Shown one piece after another: positions 27,717 through 35,974 of a stretch of 64,000 bases of DNA. A program made the position numbers and the translations under genes. How positions within the stretch are numbered: the stretch's first letter is position 1; every line of letters starts with the position of its first letter. This stretch comes from Brachybacterium endophyticum (GTDB lineage Bacteria > Actinomycetota > Actinomycetes > Actinomycetales > Dermabacteraceae). The stretch spans positions 496,001 to 560,000 of the forward strand of contig NZ_QFKX01000002.1 in the NCBI RefSeq assembly GCF_003130585.1. Direction: 5' to 3'. The notes beneath the pieces are model-generated. The model had not been told where the DNA came from, searched no databases, and saw nothing but the letters and a program-made list of their open reading frames with translations.

Positions 27717-28172
27717 TCAGTTCGCGGTAGGGGTGAGGTCGTTCATGAGTGCGCGGACGTGGGCGTCGATGTCGTCCCGCACCAGGCGCATACGCTCCAT
27801 CCCTTCGATGCCCCGATGGGAGGGCTCATCGGTGTGCCAGGTGGTGACCGGCGCGGTCATCCCCTCGACGGGTTCGATGACGGCTTCGCCGCCGATGACG
27901 ATCACGTGGTCGACGCTGCGCAGCAGCTCGGGGGTCACCGGCTGCGGGACGGCGGAGGACATGTCCGCGCCGACCTCGGCGATCGCCTCAGCGGACTGGG
28001 CATTGATGGCGGTGCCGGGGCGGGTGCCGGCGGAGTGCACCTCGACGGCATCTCCGGCGTGGTGGCGCATGAGGGCGGCCGCCATCTGGGACTTGCCGCC
28101 GTTCTTCACGCACACGAACAGGACTGCGGGGCGTTTCGCGGTCATGGTGACTCGAACTCTCTGCTGGTTCAT
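27717..28172 (-). CDS. arsC: Arsenate reductase, low-molecular-weight phosphatase type
   Basis: A 151-residue ArsC that reduces arsenate to arsenite for export by Acr3. The P loop is [19 protein letters not shown], with the nucleophilic Cys in CVKNGGKS, a variant of CxNxxRS in which Lys replaces Arg, seen in the mycoredoxin/mycothiol-linked actinobacterial enzymes. [12 protein letters not shown] and the WHTDEPSH segment follow. ATG 28172 overlaps the acr3 stop codon as ATGA, which supports coupling; an internal ATG at 28145 is the alternative start. Confidence 0.88.
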   Translation of the reverse strand: MNQQRVRVTMTAKRPAVLFVCVKNGGKSQMAAALMRHHAGDAVEVHSAGTRPGTAINAQSAEAIAEVGADMSSAVPQPVTPELLRSVDHVIVIGGEAVIEPVEGMTAPVTTWHTDEPSHRGIEGMERMRLVRDDIDAHVRALMNDLTPTAN

Positions 28173-29260
28173 CGGGTGGGAACGGTTGGGTCGCCTGGGA
28201 AGAGCCGGCGGCCCATCGCGAGAGCGACGTAGACGAGGGCGACGAGGACCGGGACCTCGATCAGGGGGCCGACGACGCCGGCGAGGGCTTGGCCGGAGGT
28301 GACGCCGAAGGTGCCGATGGCGACGGCGATGGCGAGCTCGAAGTTGTTGCCTGAGGCGGTGAACGCGACGGTCGTGGACTTCGCGTAGTCGAGGCCGATC
28401 GCGCGGCCGAGCAGGAAGGACCCCAGGAACATGACCACGAAGTAGACCAGCAGGGGCAGGGCGATGCGGGCCACGTCGCCTGGGGCGGAGAGGATCGCGT
28501 CGCCCTGGAGGGCGAACAGCAGCACGATGGTGAACAGCAGCCCGTACAGCGCCCACGGGCCGACCTTCGGGAGGAACCGCTCCTCGTACCAGGTCCGGCC
28601 CTTCGCCCGCTCCCCGAGGACGCGGGTCAGGAACCCGGCGACCAGAGGGATCCCGAGGAAGATCAGCACGCTGAGGACGATCGCGCCGATCGAGAACTCG
28701 GCCGACGTGGTCGGCAGTCCCAGCCACGACGGCAGCGCCTGGAGGTATAACCAGCCCAGGGCACCGAAGGCGATCACCTGGAAGACGGAGTTGATCGCGA
28801 CCAGCACGGCGGCAGCTTCGCGGTCACCGCAGGCGAGGTCGTTCCAGATGAGCACCATCGCGATGCAGCGCGCGAGACCGACGATGATCAAGCCGGTCCG
28901 GTACTCCGGCAGGTCGGCAAGGAAGATCCACGCGAGGCCGAACATGAGGGCCGGTCCGACGAGCCAGTTCAGCACCAGCGAGGTCACCAGCAGGCGTCGG
29001 TCAGCTCCGATTCTCCGGGTCTCGTCGTAGCGGACCTTCGCCAGGACCGGGTACATCATCACCAACAGCCCGATCGCGATGGGGAGGGACACAGACCCGA
29101 TCTTCACCGCCTCCAGCGCGGTGTTCAGGCCGGGGACGAACCGCCCCAGCAGGAGTCCCACGGCCATGGCGGCCAGGATCCATACCGGGAGCCAGCGATC
29201 GAGGAAGGACATCTCCTTCATCACGCGCGGTTGCTCCACGTCCTTGGTGGTCGTACTCAT
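28169..29260 (-). CDS. acr3: Arsenite efflux transporter Acr3
   Basis: A 363-residue membrane pump of the ACR3 type with about ten helices that expels arsenite. The conserved [15 protein letters not shown] segment contains the Cys essential in this family, and [19 protein letters not shown] is the matching C-terminal signature. ATG 29260 is chosen because GAGG lies 6 bases upstream and the protein then begins [13 protein letters not shown]; the frame is open to 29314. It is first in its operon, driven by a promoter overlapping the ArsR operator. Confidence 0.95.
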   Translation of the reverse strand: MSTTTKDVEQPRVMKEMSFLDRWLPVWILAAMAVGLLLGRFVPGLNTALEAVKIGSVSLPIAIGLLVMMYPVLAKVRYDETRRIGADRRLLVTSLVLNWLVGPALMFGLAWIFLADLPEYRTGLIIVGLARCIAMVLIWNDLACGDREAAAVLVAINSVFQVIAFGALGWLYLQALPSWLGLPTTSAEFSIGAIVLSVLIFLGIPLVAGFLTRVLGERAKGRTWYEERFLPKVGPWALYGLLFTIVLLFALQGDAILSAPGDVARIALPLLVYFVVMFLGSFLLGRAIGLDYAKSTTVAFTASGNNFELAIAVAIGTFGVTSGQALAGVVGPLIEVPVLVALVYVALAMGRRLFPGDPTVPTR

Positions 29261-29277
29261 CAGACCTCGGCACCTTC

Positions 29278-29329
29278 CATCGACGGTTATCGATGAGTAC
29301 GCTATGTTCCACATCGACGACTGTCAATG
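29278..29329. promoter_or_regulatory. Divergent ars promoter with ArsR operator-like repeats
   Basis: On the minus strand, TTGACA (29327-29322), a 17-base spacer and TAGCGT (29304-29299) form a strong promoter toward acr3. Two inverted repeats, CATCGA/TCGATG at 29278-29295 and CATCGAC/GTCAATG at 29312-29329 (one mismatch), flank or overlap it and fit binding by the adjacent ArsR. Confidence 0.65.
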
Positions 29330-29341
29330 TAAGGTGGGGGC

Positions 29342-29707
29342 ATGACCACGACGACCGACGCCACAGCCACCGGACTCGCGGCGAGGACCGGCTCTGAGGA
29401 GTGCTGCACGCTGTCCGCAGGTCCGGTCGACACCGTCGACGCCGAGAGGATCGCCTCCCTGTTCAAGGCGCTGTCCGACCCCACACGCCTCCGGCTCCTC
29501 TTCCACGTCGCCGCCCAGGGCTGTGAGTCGGTCTGCGCGTGCGATCTCACCGAGCCGCTCGGCATCAGTCAACCCACCGTCAGCCACCATATGAAGAAGC
29601 TCGTCGACGCCGGCCTGCTCACGCGCGAGCAGAAGGGCCGCTGGGCCCACTACTCCGTCGTCCCGTCAGCCTTTGCCGAACTCCGCGCGTTCCTCGACAT
29701 CGCCTGA
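29342..29707 (+). CDS. arsR: ArsR-family arsenic-responsive repressor
   Basis: A 121-residue winged-helix repressor. LFKALSDPTRLRLLFHVAA and LGISQPTVSHHMKKLVDAGLL form the DNA-binding core, and the metalloid site should involve Cys in GCESVCACDL (the classic helix alpha-3 site) with possible help from EECC near residue 20. ATG 29342 is preceded by AAGG. It is divergent from acr3 across the operator and is followed 26 bases later by a second arsenate reductase gene that is frameshifted. Confidence 0.93.
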   Translation: MTTTTDATATGLAARTGSEECCTLSAGPVDTVDAERIASLFKALSDPTRLRLLFHVAAQGCESVCACDLTEPLGISQPTVSHHMKKLVDAGLLTREQKGRWAHYSVVPSAFAELRAFLDIA

Positions 29708-29733
29708 ACCTCACCCCCGGTCGGGAGGCTCCC

Positions 29734-30164
29734 ATGACCGCTCGCCCCAGCGTCTTGTTCGTCTGTGTCCACAACGCCGGTCGATCCCAGATGGCAGCCG
29801 GGTGGCTGAGGGAGCTCGCCGGGAACCGCATCGAGGTCCGCTCCGCCGGGTCTGCGCCCGCCGACTCGATCAATCCCGCAGCGGTGGAGTCATGGCGGAG
29901 GTCGGCATCGAGATCTCCCACCAGAAGCCGACGATCCTCACTCTCGAATCCGTCCAGGCCTCCGATGTGGTCATCACCATGGGATGCGGCGACGCCTGCC
30001 CCTACTGCGCGGGCAAGCGGTACGAGGACTGGAAACTCGAGGACCCAGCCGGCAAGGGCGTCGCGGAAGTCCGCCCGGTGCGCGACGAGATCCGTACCCG
30101 CATCGAGGAGCTCATCGGCAGCTTGCTGTCCCGCGAGCCACTCGACATTCGAGTCCAAGGTTGA
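29734..30164 (+). pseudogene. arsC: Second arsenate reductase (arsC), disrupted by a single-base frameshift
   Basis: ATG 29734 (GGAGG upstream) begins VLFVCVHNAGRSQMAAGWL, a proper CxNxGRS phosphatase loop, and continues to AAVES at about 29891. The family's continuation, MAEVGIEISHQKPTIL to MGCGDACPYCAGKRYEDW, is found in the next frame from there to the stop at 30162-30164. One base appears missing in GTGGAGTCATGGCG. It could be a real mutation or a sequencing error. With the intact copy at 27717 the island is probably functional anyway. Confidence 0.85.
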
Positions 30165-30347
30165 GGAAAGCCGAGCGCACGTGTGACTAGGGCTTCTGGA
30201 GACACCATCCCCAAGGAACAGATGCCGACTCGTCTCGAACACCTCTTGACAGCAACGCTGACAGCAACGCGATGGTGTCCGTCGCGCTTCGGGTAGCAGT
30301 ACGAGCCCTCTGACCTGCTTGTATACGCTCTGCGGCCGATGCTCTGG

Positions 30348-30394
30348 CGGACTTATAATCCGCGGGTCGAGGGTTCGATCCCCTCCGGGCCCAC
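30348..30394 (+). repeat. Right-hand copy of the tRNA-Lys 3' half (attR-like)
   Basis: This 47-base stretch equals 25989-26035 except at 30355 (A for T, in the anticodon). It lacks the 5' half of the tRNA and so cannot be a working tRNA gene. Confidence 0.9.
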
Positions 30395-30479
30395 CGTCAT
30401 CGAGCATGCGATGCGCGCGTCGGTCGTTTTACTCGTCGCGGTATCGACTCGTGCCGCCCGCGGCCTCTAGGGTTGACCT

Positions 30480-31610
30480 GTGAACGAACAGGCTAAGGAA
30501 GACTGCTCAGCGGGTGGGCTGAACGTGCTCCTCGTGGCGGATCCCGGCGTGCCCACCGCGCGAGCTCACTCGGTGAAGGACGATCTCGAGCATCTCCTCG
30601 ACGAGGCCTTCAACCCACCGATCGAGCTGCGCACCCATACCGCGACGCTCCGCCTGCGTCCGGACAACTCCCTGGACCTGCGCGACGCGGTCCAGCTCGC
30701 CGAGGACTACGAGCGCACCGACGTCATCCTGCTGCTGACGGAGATCCCTCGTCTGACCGAGGGGAAGCCGCTGATCGCGGAGATCTTCCCCGACGAGCAG
30801 GTCGCGGTCATCTCGTGCCCGACTCTCGGGGCCTTCGCCAGCCGGCGACGGATCCTCCACACCCTGATGGACTGCGCCCTGCGGATGAGGCCGACGGGCG
30901 AGGCCCGCGACGCGGCGCGGTTCGGGAAAGGGTGGTCGACGTGGACGGACGCGACCGATGCCGGTGACCACGAGATGCTCCACTCGAAGCCCGTCACCGG
31001 CGGGCTCCGGACCGTGCTGGGCATGGTCGCGGGCAACGAACCGAGCAGGACCGCGCCGCGGCTGTCCAGTGCGCTCGCCGCAGCCTCGGCCACCGGCGCC
31101 TTCGGCATCTTCTACAGCTCGATCTGGGCGATGTCGACATACCTCTCGTCGCTGCGGCTGGTCGGCGTCGGCGTGCTCGCGATGGTCGCGATGGTGCTGT
31201 GGCTGATCATCAGCAACGCGCTGTGGGACTCACCGAAGCGCGCGAACCTCGCACGGGTGGTGCTGCTCTACAACCTTTCCACGGTGATGACCCTGGTCGT
31301 GTGCGTGCTCGGGCTGTATCTGGCGTTGGTCGTCCTCATCCTCGTCGGCGGGTTGATCGTCATCGCGCCGGATTACATGGCCTCGATCATCCAACAGCAG
31401 CCGACCTTCGGGAACTATCTCGACATCGCGTGGCTCAGTGCCGCGATGGGCGTGGTGGCCGGTTCCCTGGGATCGAGCTTCGACGTGTCGACCAACCTGC
31501 GCACGCTCACCCACGGCCAGCGCGAACGCCAGCGCCAATACTCCGAGCAGGACGATGACGAGTCCTCGGGCGGCGAAGAGGTCAGCACGGAGAGTTCCGA
31601 GAAGGCCTAG
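30480..31610 (+). CDS. Unknown membrane protein with N-terminal soluble domain
   Basis: A 376-residue protein. Residues 15-130 form an alpha/beta domain (LNVLLVADPGVPTARAHS, then VILLLTEIPRL and VAVISCPTLGAFASRRRI) that resembles a nucleotide- or ligand-binding fold but has no motif I can name. Four to five helices follow between about 205 and 345, and the tail is acidic (QDDDESSGGEEVSTESSEK). GTG 30480 lies 6 bases after a TAGGGT -10 hexamer and has no ribosome binding site, so it looks leaderless. It is the first gene beyond the arsenic island. I do not recognise a family. Confidence 0.7.
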   Translation: MNEQAKEDCSAGGLNVLLVADPGVPTARAHSVKDDLEHLLDEAFNPPIELRTHTATLRLRPDNSLDLRDAVQLAEDYERTDVILLLTEIPRLTEGKPLIAEIFPDEQVAVISCPTLGAFASRRRILHTLMDCALRMRPTGEARDAARFGKGWSTWTDATDAGDHEMLHSKPVTGGLRTVLGMVAGNEPSRTAPRLSSALAAASATGAFGIFYSSIWAMSTYLSSLRLVGVGVLAMVAMVLWLIISNALWDSPKRANLARVVLLYNLSTVMTLVVCVLGLYLALVVLILVGGLIVIAPDYMASIIQQQPTFGNYLDIAWLSAAMGVVAGSLGSSFDVSTNLRTLTHGQRERQRQYSEQDDDESSGGEEVSTESSEKA

Positions 31611-32596
31611 GTGCCTGCGGGGGTGTCTCGCACGAGACCCGTCCCCAGATCGACTTCGCCGTGGGCGTCCAGCCAGCCCAGTGCCTCGTGCACGGCCTCG
31701 AACGACGTGTGCTGCGGGTCATATCCGAGCACCTCGCGCGCGAGCTCGATGCTCATCGACGGGCTGCGGGAGACATGGTCGGAGGTGACGTCGGCGTTCC
31801 CCTGGCCGACGACGGTACGGAACTCCTCGAAAGACGCGAAGGCGAGCACGGCCTCCCGGCCGAACCACGAGGCGACCTCCTGGGCGTACCCGCGCAGGGT
31901 CACCGCGCGCTCCGAGACCACGTGGAAGCTGCGGCCCAGCGCAGCGGCGGGCGCATCGATCGCGCGCTCGAAGGCCTGGGCGACGTCATCGGCGTGCACG
32001 TGATGGACCGTCTCCAGTCCAAGGTGGGGGAGCGTGACCGTGGCGCCGGCCGCGAGCGCCTCCCACACCGTGAGGTCGAGGTTCCCTGCGGGATTGATGA
32101 CGGCCCAGCCGGGTCCGCTGATGTGCCCGGGATGCAGCTCGATCGAACGGAATCCGCTCTGCTCGTACTCGTCCCGCAGGTACGCCTCGATCTCGGACTT
32201 TCCGACCCCGTACTGCCCGAATGCCTCACGGGCCTCGTTCTCACGGGTGGGCACCGCCGCGGAGGCGCCGTGCACCCAGATGGACCCGCAGTGCACCAGG
32301 AGCGCCCCGGTGTCGCGCAGGGCTTCGACGAGCTGCTGCGCCGCATCGCGCGTGAAGCAGACCAGGTCGATGACGACGTCAGCTCCCAGCTCCGCGATGC
32401 GCGTGCCGAAGGTTCCTGCTCGGTCCTCGGCCTCCCGGTCGAGCGTGACCGTCTCGATGCTCTTCCAGGCCAGGTCCTCCCGGTACGGGGCGCGTCGCCC
32501 ACGGCTGACCGCGACCACGTCGTGGCCTGCGTGGACCAGGCGGGGAACGAGGTATCCGCCGATGTGGCCGGTGGCTCCGATGATGACGACGCGCAT
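31607..32596 (-). CDS. NAD-dependent epimerase/dehydratase family protein (extended SDR)
   Basis: A 329-residue extended short-chain dehydrogenase. The N-terminal VVIIGATGHIGGYLVPRL binds NAD(P), VIDLVCFTRDAAQQL precedes the active-site region, and YGVGKSEIEAYL supplies the Tyr-x3-Lys pair. HPGHISGPGW and VHHVHADDVAQAF are typical of nucleotide-sugar or flavonoid-type members. ATG 32596 has a perfect AGGAGG. The substrate cannot be told. It overlaps the end of the neighbouring gene tail to tail by 4 bases. Confidence 0.85.
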   Translation of the reverse strand: MRVVIIGATGHIGGYLVPRLVHAGHDVVAVSRGRRAPYREDLAWKSIETVTLDREAEDRAGTFGTRIAELGADVVIDLVCFTRDAAQQLVEALRDTGALLVHCGSIWVHGASAAVPTRENEAREAFGQYGVGKSEIEAYLRDEYEQSGFRSIELHPGHISGPGWAVINPAGNLDLTVWEALAAGATVTLPHLGLETVHHVHADDVAQAFERAIDAPAAALGRSFHVVSERAVTLRGYAQEVASWFGREAVLAFASFEEFRTVVGQGNADVTSDHVSRSPSMSIELAREVLGYDPQHTSFEAVHEALGWLDAHGEVDLGTGLVRDTPAGT

Positions 32597-32661
32597 TGAT
32601 CCTCCTGGTGGGCTGCGGTGTATGCAAGGGCCGGTCGCGGGCTGCGGGCCTTCCTGCGGGC

Positions 32662-33294
32662 CTACCGCCCGGAGTCGCGGGGGGACTGACCCGGAGCGCC
32701 CCTCGTCGGAGCGCCCTTCGTCGGGGCGTCCTTGGTCAGGGCGCCCTCGAGCTGGAGGGTGAGATGGCGGCGCCAGTCACCCTCCTCCGTCATGTTCGCG
32801 ATGGTCCCGCGGGTGACGAGGATGAAGTCCGCGGCCGTGAAGTCCGCCCGGAGGTGACCCTCGGTGACTGCGCGGTCCACGACCTCCGAGACCGCGGCGG
32901 AGAACGACTCCTTCTGCTTCTCGATGTCGTCCCAGTGGGCGGGTGTGGGGGAGAGGAGGGCGACGCGGAACGCGACGTCCTTCTCGACCTCCGAGAGGTA
33001 CCCGAGCAGCAGGGACTCGAAGGCGTCCCCGGCGTCCTCCACCTGCGCGCAGGATCGTGCGAGTTCGGCCATCGCCTCGAACCTGCGCCCGATGATCGCC
33101 GCGCGCAGCGACTGCTTGTCGGCGAAGTGGCGATAGAGGGTGCCCACCCCGAGGCCCGCGCGCTGGGCGATCTCGCCCATCTGCACGTCGTCGCCGCGCT
33201 CGGCGAAGAGCGCTCCGGCGGCATCGATCACCGCGTCGCGATTGCGACGGGCGTCGGCGCGCAGGGCGGTGTCGGCGGTGGCCATGCCCGACAT
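32662..33294 (-). CDS. TetR-family transcriptional regulator
   Basis: A 210-residue repressor. The helix-turn-helix (ERGDDVQMGEIAQRAGLGVGTLYRHFADKQSL) is at about 33-64, followed by an all-helical ligand domain. The C-terminus carries three imperfect TK-x-AP repeats. It is divergent from the NmrA-type gene, and an 18-base near-palindrome in the shared intergenic region is the likely operator. ATG 33294 and 33285 are both possible starts; neither has a ribosome binding site. Confidence 0.88.
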   Translation of the reverse strand: MSGMATADTALRADARRNRDAVIDAAGALFAERGDDVQMGEIAQRAGLGVGTLYRHFADKQSLRAAIIGRRFEAMAELARSCAQVEDAGDAFESLLLGYLSEVEKDVAFRVALLSPTPAHWDDIEKQKESFSAAVSEVVDRAVTEGHLRADFTAADFILVTRGTIANMTEEGDWRRHLTLQLEGALTKDAPTKGAPTRGAPGQSPRDSGR

Positions 33295-33299
33295 GCTAG

Positions 33300-33328
33300 T
33301 TGACGGGTGGGGTGTCCGGGTCTAGATT
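33300..33328 (+). promoter_or_regulatory. Promoter of the NmrA-type gene (TTGACG-17-TAGATT)
   Basis: A -35 TTGACG at 33300-33305, a 17-base spacer and a -10 TAGATT at 33323-33328 make one of the best promoter matches in the window. Confidence 0.7.
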
Positions 33329-33330
33329 CG

Positions 33331-33348
33331 GAACCGGAATTCAGGTTC
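33331..33348. promoter_or_regulatory. Probable TetR operator downstream of the promoter
   Basis: GAACCGGAATTCAGGTTC is an 18-base palindrome with one mismatched pair, placed directly after the -10 hexamer so that a bound repressor would block transcription of the NmrA-type gene. Confidence 0.65.
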
Positions 33349-33365
33349 ATATTAGGAGGTTCATG

Positions 33366-34244
33366 ATGATCGTCGTCACCACACCCACAGGTCAGATCGG
33401 ATCCCAGGTCGTCCAGGAGCTGCTCGAGCGCGGCGAAGGGGTGCGCGTCATCGTGCGTGATCCCGCGCGCCTCGCATCCGAGGTGCGCTCCCGGGTCGAG
33501 GTCGTCGAGGGGTCCCACGATGACCCCGCCGTGCTCGATACGGCCCTGGGAGGCGCGGACGCACTGTTCTGGCTGATCCCGCCGGGCTCCACCGCACCGA
33601 GCGCGGAGGCCCACTACCTCGGCTTCGCCCGGGCCGGCGCCGCAGCCGTCGCGCGCAACGGCGTCACCCGCGTGGTCGGCGTGACGAGCGCCGGTCACGG
33701 CTGGCCGCATCCCGCGGGCGTGCTCTCCGCCGCCTTCGCCATGGACGAGGTCCTGAGGTCCTCCGGCGCCGACTACCGCGCCCTGTCCCTCCCGTTCTAC
33801 ATGGAGAACCTGCTGGGGCAGGTCAGCGTGATCAAGGATCAGGGGGTCTTCGCCATGACCTGCGCGGGGGACCGGCTCCTCGCCTCGATCGCGACGCGGG
33901 ACATCGCCTCCGCAGCGGCGGAGCTGCTCACCGACCCCTCGTGGAGCGGCCAGGAGGACCTCCCGCTGTTCGGCCCGGACCGTCTCACCCCGGACCAGAT
34001 GGCCGCGATCATCGGCGAGGAGCTGGGGCGCCCCGTGGCCTACCAGCGCATGCCGATGGACGACTTCGCCGCGATGCTCCGCTCGCGCGGGGCGAGCGAG
34101 CAGGCGATCACCGACACCACGCAGATGTTCGCCGCCCAGGACGGCGGGATCTACGAGGAGGACTGGAAGACGGCCCGCCTCGCGCGGACCGACTTCCGGA
34201 CCTGGTGCCGCGAGGTGCTCGCCCCGGCGTACCGGGCTCTCTGA
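33366..34244 (+). CDS. NmrA-like NAD(P)-binding protein
   Basis: A 292-residue atypical SDR. It begins MIVVTTPTGQIGSQVVQELLERG, the NmrA/QOR2-type dinucleotide loop TPTGQIG, has ADALFWLIPP and VVGVTSAGHG, and lacks the Tyr-x3-Lys catalytic pair, so it may be a redox sensor or a quinone reductase. AGGAGG at 33354-33359 favours the second ATG (33366) over the one at 33363. It is probably repressed by the divergent TetR protein. Confidence 0.85.
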   Translation: MIVVTTPTGQIGSQVVQELLERGEGVRVIVRDPARLASEVRSRVEVVEGSHDDPAVLDTALGGADALFWLIPPGSTAPSAEAHYLGFARAGAAAVARNGVTRVVGVTSAGHGWPHPAGVLSAAFAMDEVLRSSGADYRALSLPFYMENLLGQVSVIKDQGVFAMTCAGDRLLASIATRDIASAAAELLTDPSWSGQEDLPLFGPDRLTPDQMAAIIGEELGRPVAYQRMPMDDFAAMLRSRGASEQAITDTTQMFAAQDGGIYEEDWKTARLARTDFRTWCREVLAPAYRAL

Positions 34245-34333
34245 GGCCGTCCTCGCCGTGGCTCCCAGGTATGGGGTCGCACGGGACCACCGGGTGATGT
34301 GCACGTCAGGACCGTCTTCCTACGGTCCTCGGC

Positions 34334-35085
34334 GTGGACATGATTAACGACTTCATTCTGCAGGCCGCGGCCTCGCCGTGGCTCCCTCTCATCATGCTCG
34401 CCGTGGCGATCGTCGACGGCTTCTTCCCTCCGGTCCGAGCGAGATCGTGTTGGTCTCGGCGGTCGCCGTGGCGGCCTCGGCCGGTTCCCTGCCGACGATG
34501 CTGTTGCTGGTCGCCGTCGCGGCGCTGGGCGCCATGATCGGTGACAACATCGCCTTCGCGATCGGAGGGCGCCTCGGCGCCCTCCGCGGCCGGTGGCTGC
34601 GCGGTCCGCGGCTGACGGCGTCGATCGACCGCGCTCAGCAGGGACTGGAGCGACGGGGAGCCTCCTTCCTCCTCACCGCCCGCTTCATCCCCGTCGGGCG
34701 CGTGGCCGTGAACCTCGCCGCCGGGGCGGTCGGATTCCCCTGGCGACGCTTCCTCCGCATCAGCGCCCTCTCCGGGGTCATCTGGGCGTCCTACAACGCG
34801 GTGATGGGTGTCCTGGCCGGCCAGTGGCTCGCCGACCAGCCGCTGCTGAGCGCTGTCATCGGCACCGGCGTCGCCCTCGCGCTCGGCCTCGTGGTCGACC
34901 GGATCGCCTCGCGGCGCCGTGCGTCGGGGGAGTCGACGCCGGTTGCCCGGCCGAACCCGCCGCGACGGGGCCCCGCATCCTCCCGCCGCCTCGCGGGCGG
35001 TCGTCACCTCCGCTCGGGCGCCTGGCGCGGAGGGACCCCGGCAGCGGTCGCCTTCGTCGGGCCATGGGGCAGACTGACCGCATGA
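34334..35085 (+). pseudogene. DedA/SNARE-associated family membrane protein, frameshifted
   Basis: GTG 34334 starts MDMINDFILQAAASPWLPLIMLAVAIVDGFFPP, the normal DedA N-terminus, and the continuation SEIVLVSAVAVAASAG...GDNIAFAIGGRLG...ARFIPVGRVAVNLAAG is in the next frame from about 34437. One base seems to be missing in CGGTCCGAGCG (a C from CCC). The remainder is an intact VTT domain with four helices and a basic tail. A -10 TACGGT 7 bases before the GTG suggests a leaderless gene. It may be a sequencing error; if real the protein is lost. Confidence 0.8.
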
Positions 35086-35974
35086 CGGCAGCGACGCAGG
35101 CACCTCGCCGCGCCCGCCGCCCGGGGCGCGCTCTGATCGCGCTGGTCGCGGCGGCGGTGGTGCTGTTCTGCGTGCTCGTGCCCGTCCACACTCCACCGTG
35201 GGGCGTGCCTGGTACCCGCTGCTGACCTGGCTGCTGCAGGTGCTGCCGCTGTTCTTCATGATCGGGGGCTTCGCCGGGCTGCTGTCCTACCGTCGGCAGC
35301 AGGCTCGCGGCGGCACGGCCGCGCGCTTCGTCGCCGGTCGGGTGCGACGGCTCCTGGTGCCTGCAAGCCTCACCGTCGCGACCGTCGCCGTCGGACTCTC
35401 CCTGCTCGCGGTGGGCGGCACGGACGCCGGCCTGCTGCACGAGATCGGCCGTCGTTACGGGGAGACGCTGTGGTTCCTGGGTGTCTTCCTGGCGGCCCAG
35501 GCGCTGCTGCCCGCGATGGCCGCGCTCCACGACAGGGCCGCGGTCCCGGTGCTGGTGGGGCTCGTGACGGGCGCCGTCGGAGTGGACGCGCTGCGGCTGG
35601 TGAGCGGCATCGAAGCGGTGGGGTACCTCGACCTCGCCTTCGTCTGGCTGGCCCTCCAGCAGCTCGGGTTCTTCCTGGCCGAGGGGCGGATCGACGCCCT
35701 CGCGCCCAGGACCCGTCTGCTCGGCGCGATCGCAGCGCTCGGACTGCTGGTGGTCACCGTCGTCACCGGGGTGTTCCCCGCGGACCTCATCGCCGCGATG
35801 AACCCGCCGACCACGGCGCTGCTCCTGCTCGGCCTCGCCCAGACGCTCCTGCTCTCGCTGCTGCTCCCTCGACTGCGGGCCCTCAGCGACGGACCGCTGC
35901 TGGGGCGGCCGTCGACAGGAGCCGACGTCGGCTGCCGGCTGACAGCACGGACCATGGGGCCTACGCTCGCCCCC
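35082..35974 (+). pseudogene. Acyltransferase-family membrane protein relic, running into ilvD
   Basis: ATG 35082 overlaps the dedA stop as ATGA and encodes about 40 residues ([21 protein letters not shown]) before the frame breaks near 35195-35215. In another frame [32 protein letters not shown] and further helices follow, as in acyltransferase-3-type membrane proteins. This frame never stops: it loses similarity near 35930 and reads straight through ilvD. The relic thus has a frameshift and lacks its C-terminal third. Confidence 0.65.

Larger units (their letters stand above)
25989..30394. mobile_element. Arsenic-resistance genomic island integrated at tRNA-Lys
   Basis: A 47-bp direct repeat, 25989-26035 (the 3' half of tRNA-Lys) and 30348-30394, with a single mismatch in the anticodon (25996 versus 30355), flanks 4.3 kb. 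Inside are only arsenic genes plus short non-coding ends. The copies of TGACAGCAACG at 26084, 30247 and 30259 and GACACCATC at 26057 and 30201 occur near both ends and may be remains of recombination sequences. No integrase or transposase remains. Integration at the 3' end of a tRNA is classic for tyrosine recombinases; the element is probably now immobile unless helped in trans. Confidence 0.75.

Noticed and set aside
30348-30394. A second tRNA-Lys gene
   Set aside because: Only the 3' half is present and the anticodon position is mutated; the 5' half is unrelated.
29619-30407. Minus-strand frame with GPGGDRTLDPRII
   Set aside because: It is the antisense translation of the duplicated tRNA-Lys 3' half and of the frameshifted arsC.
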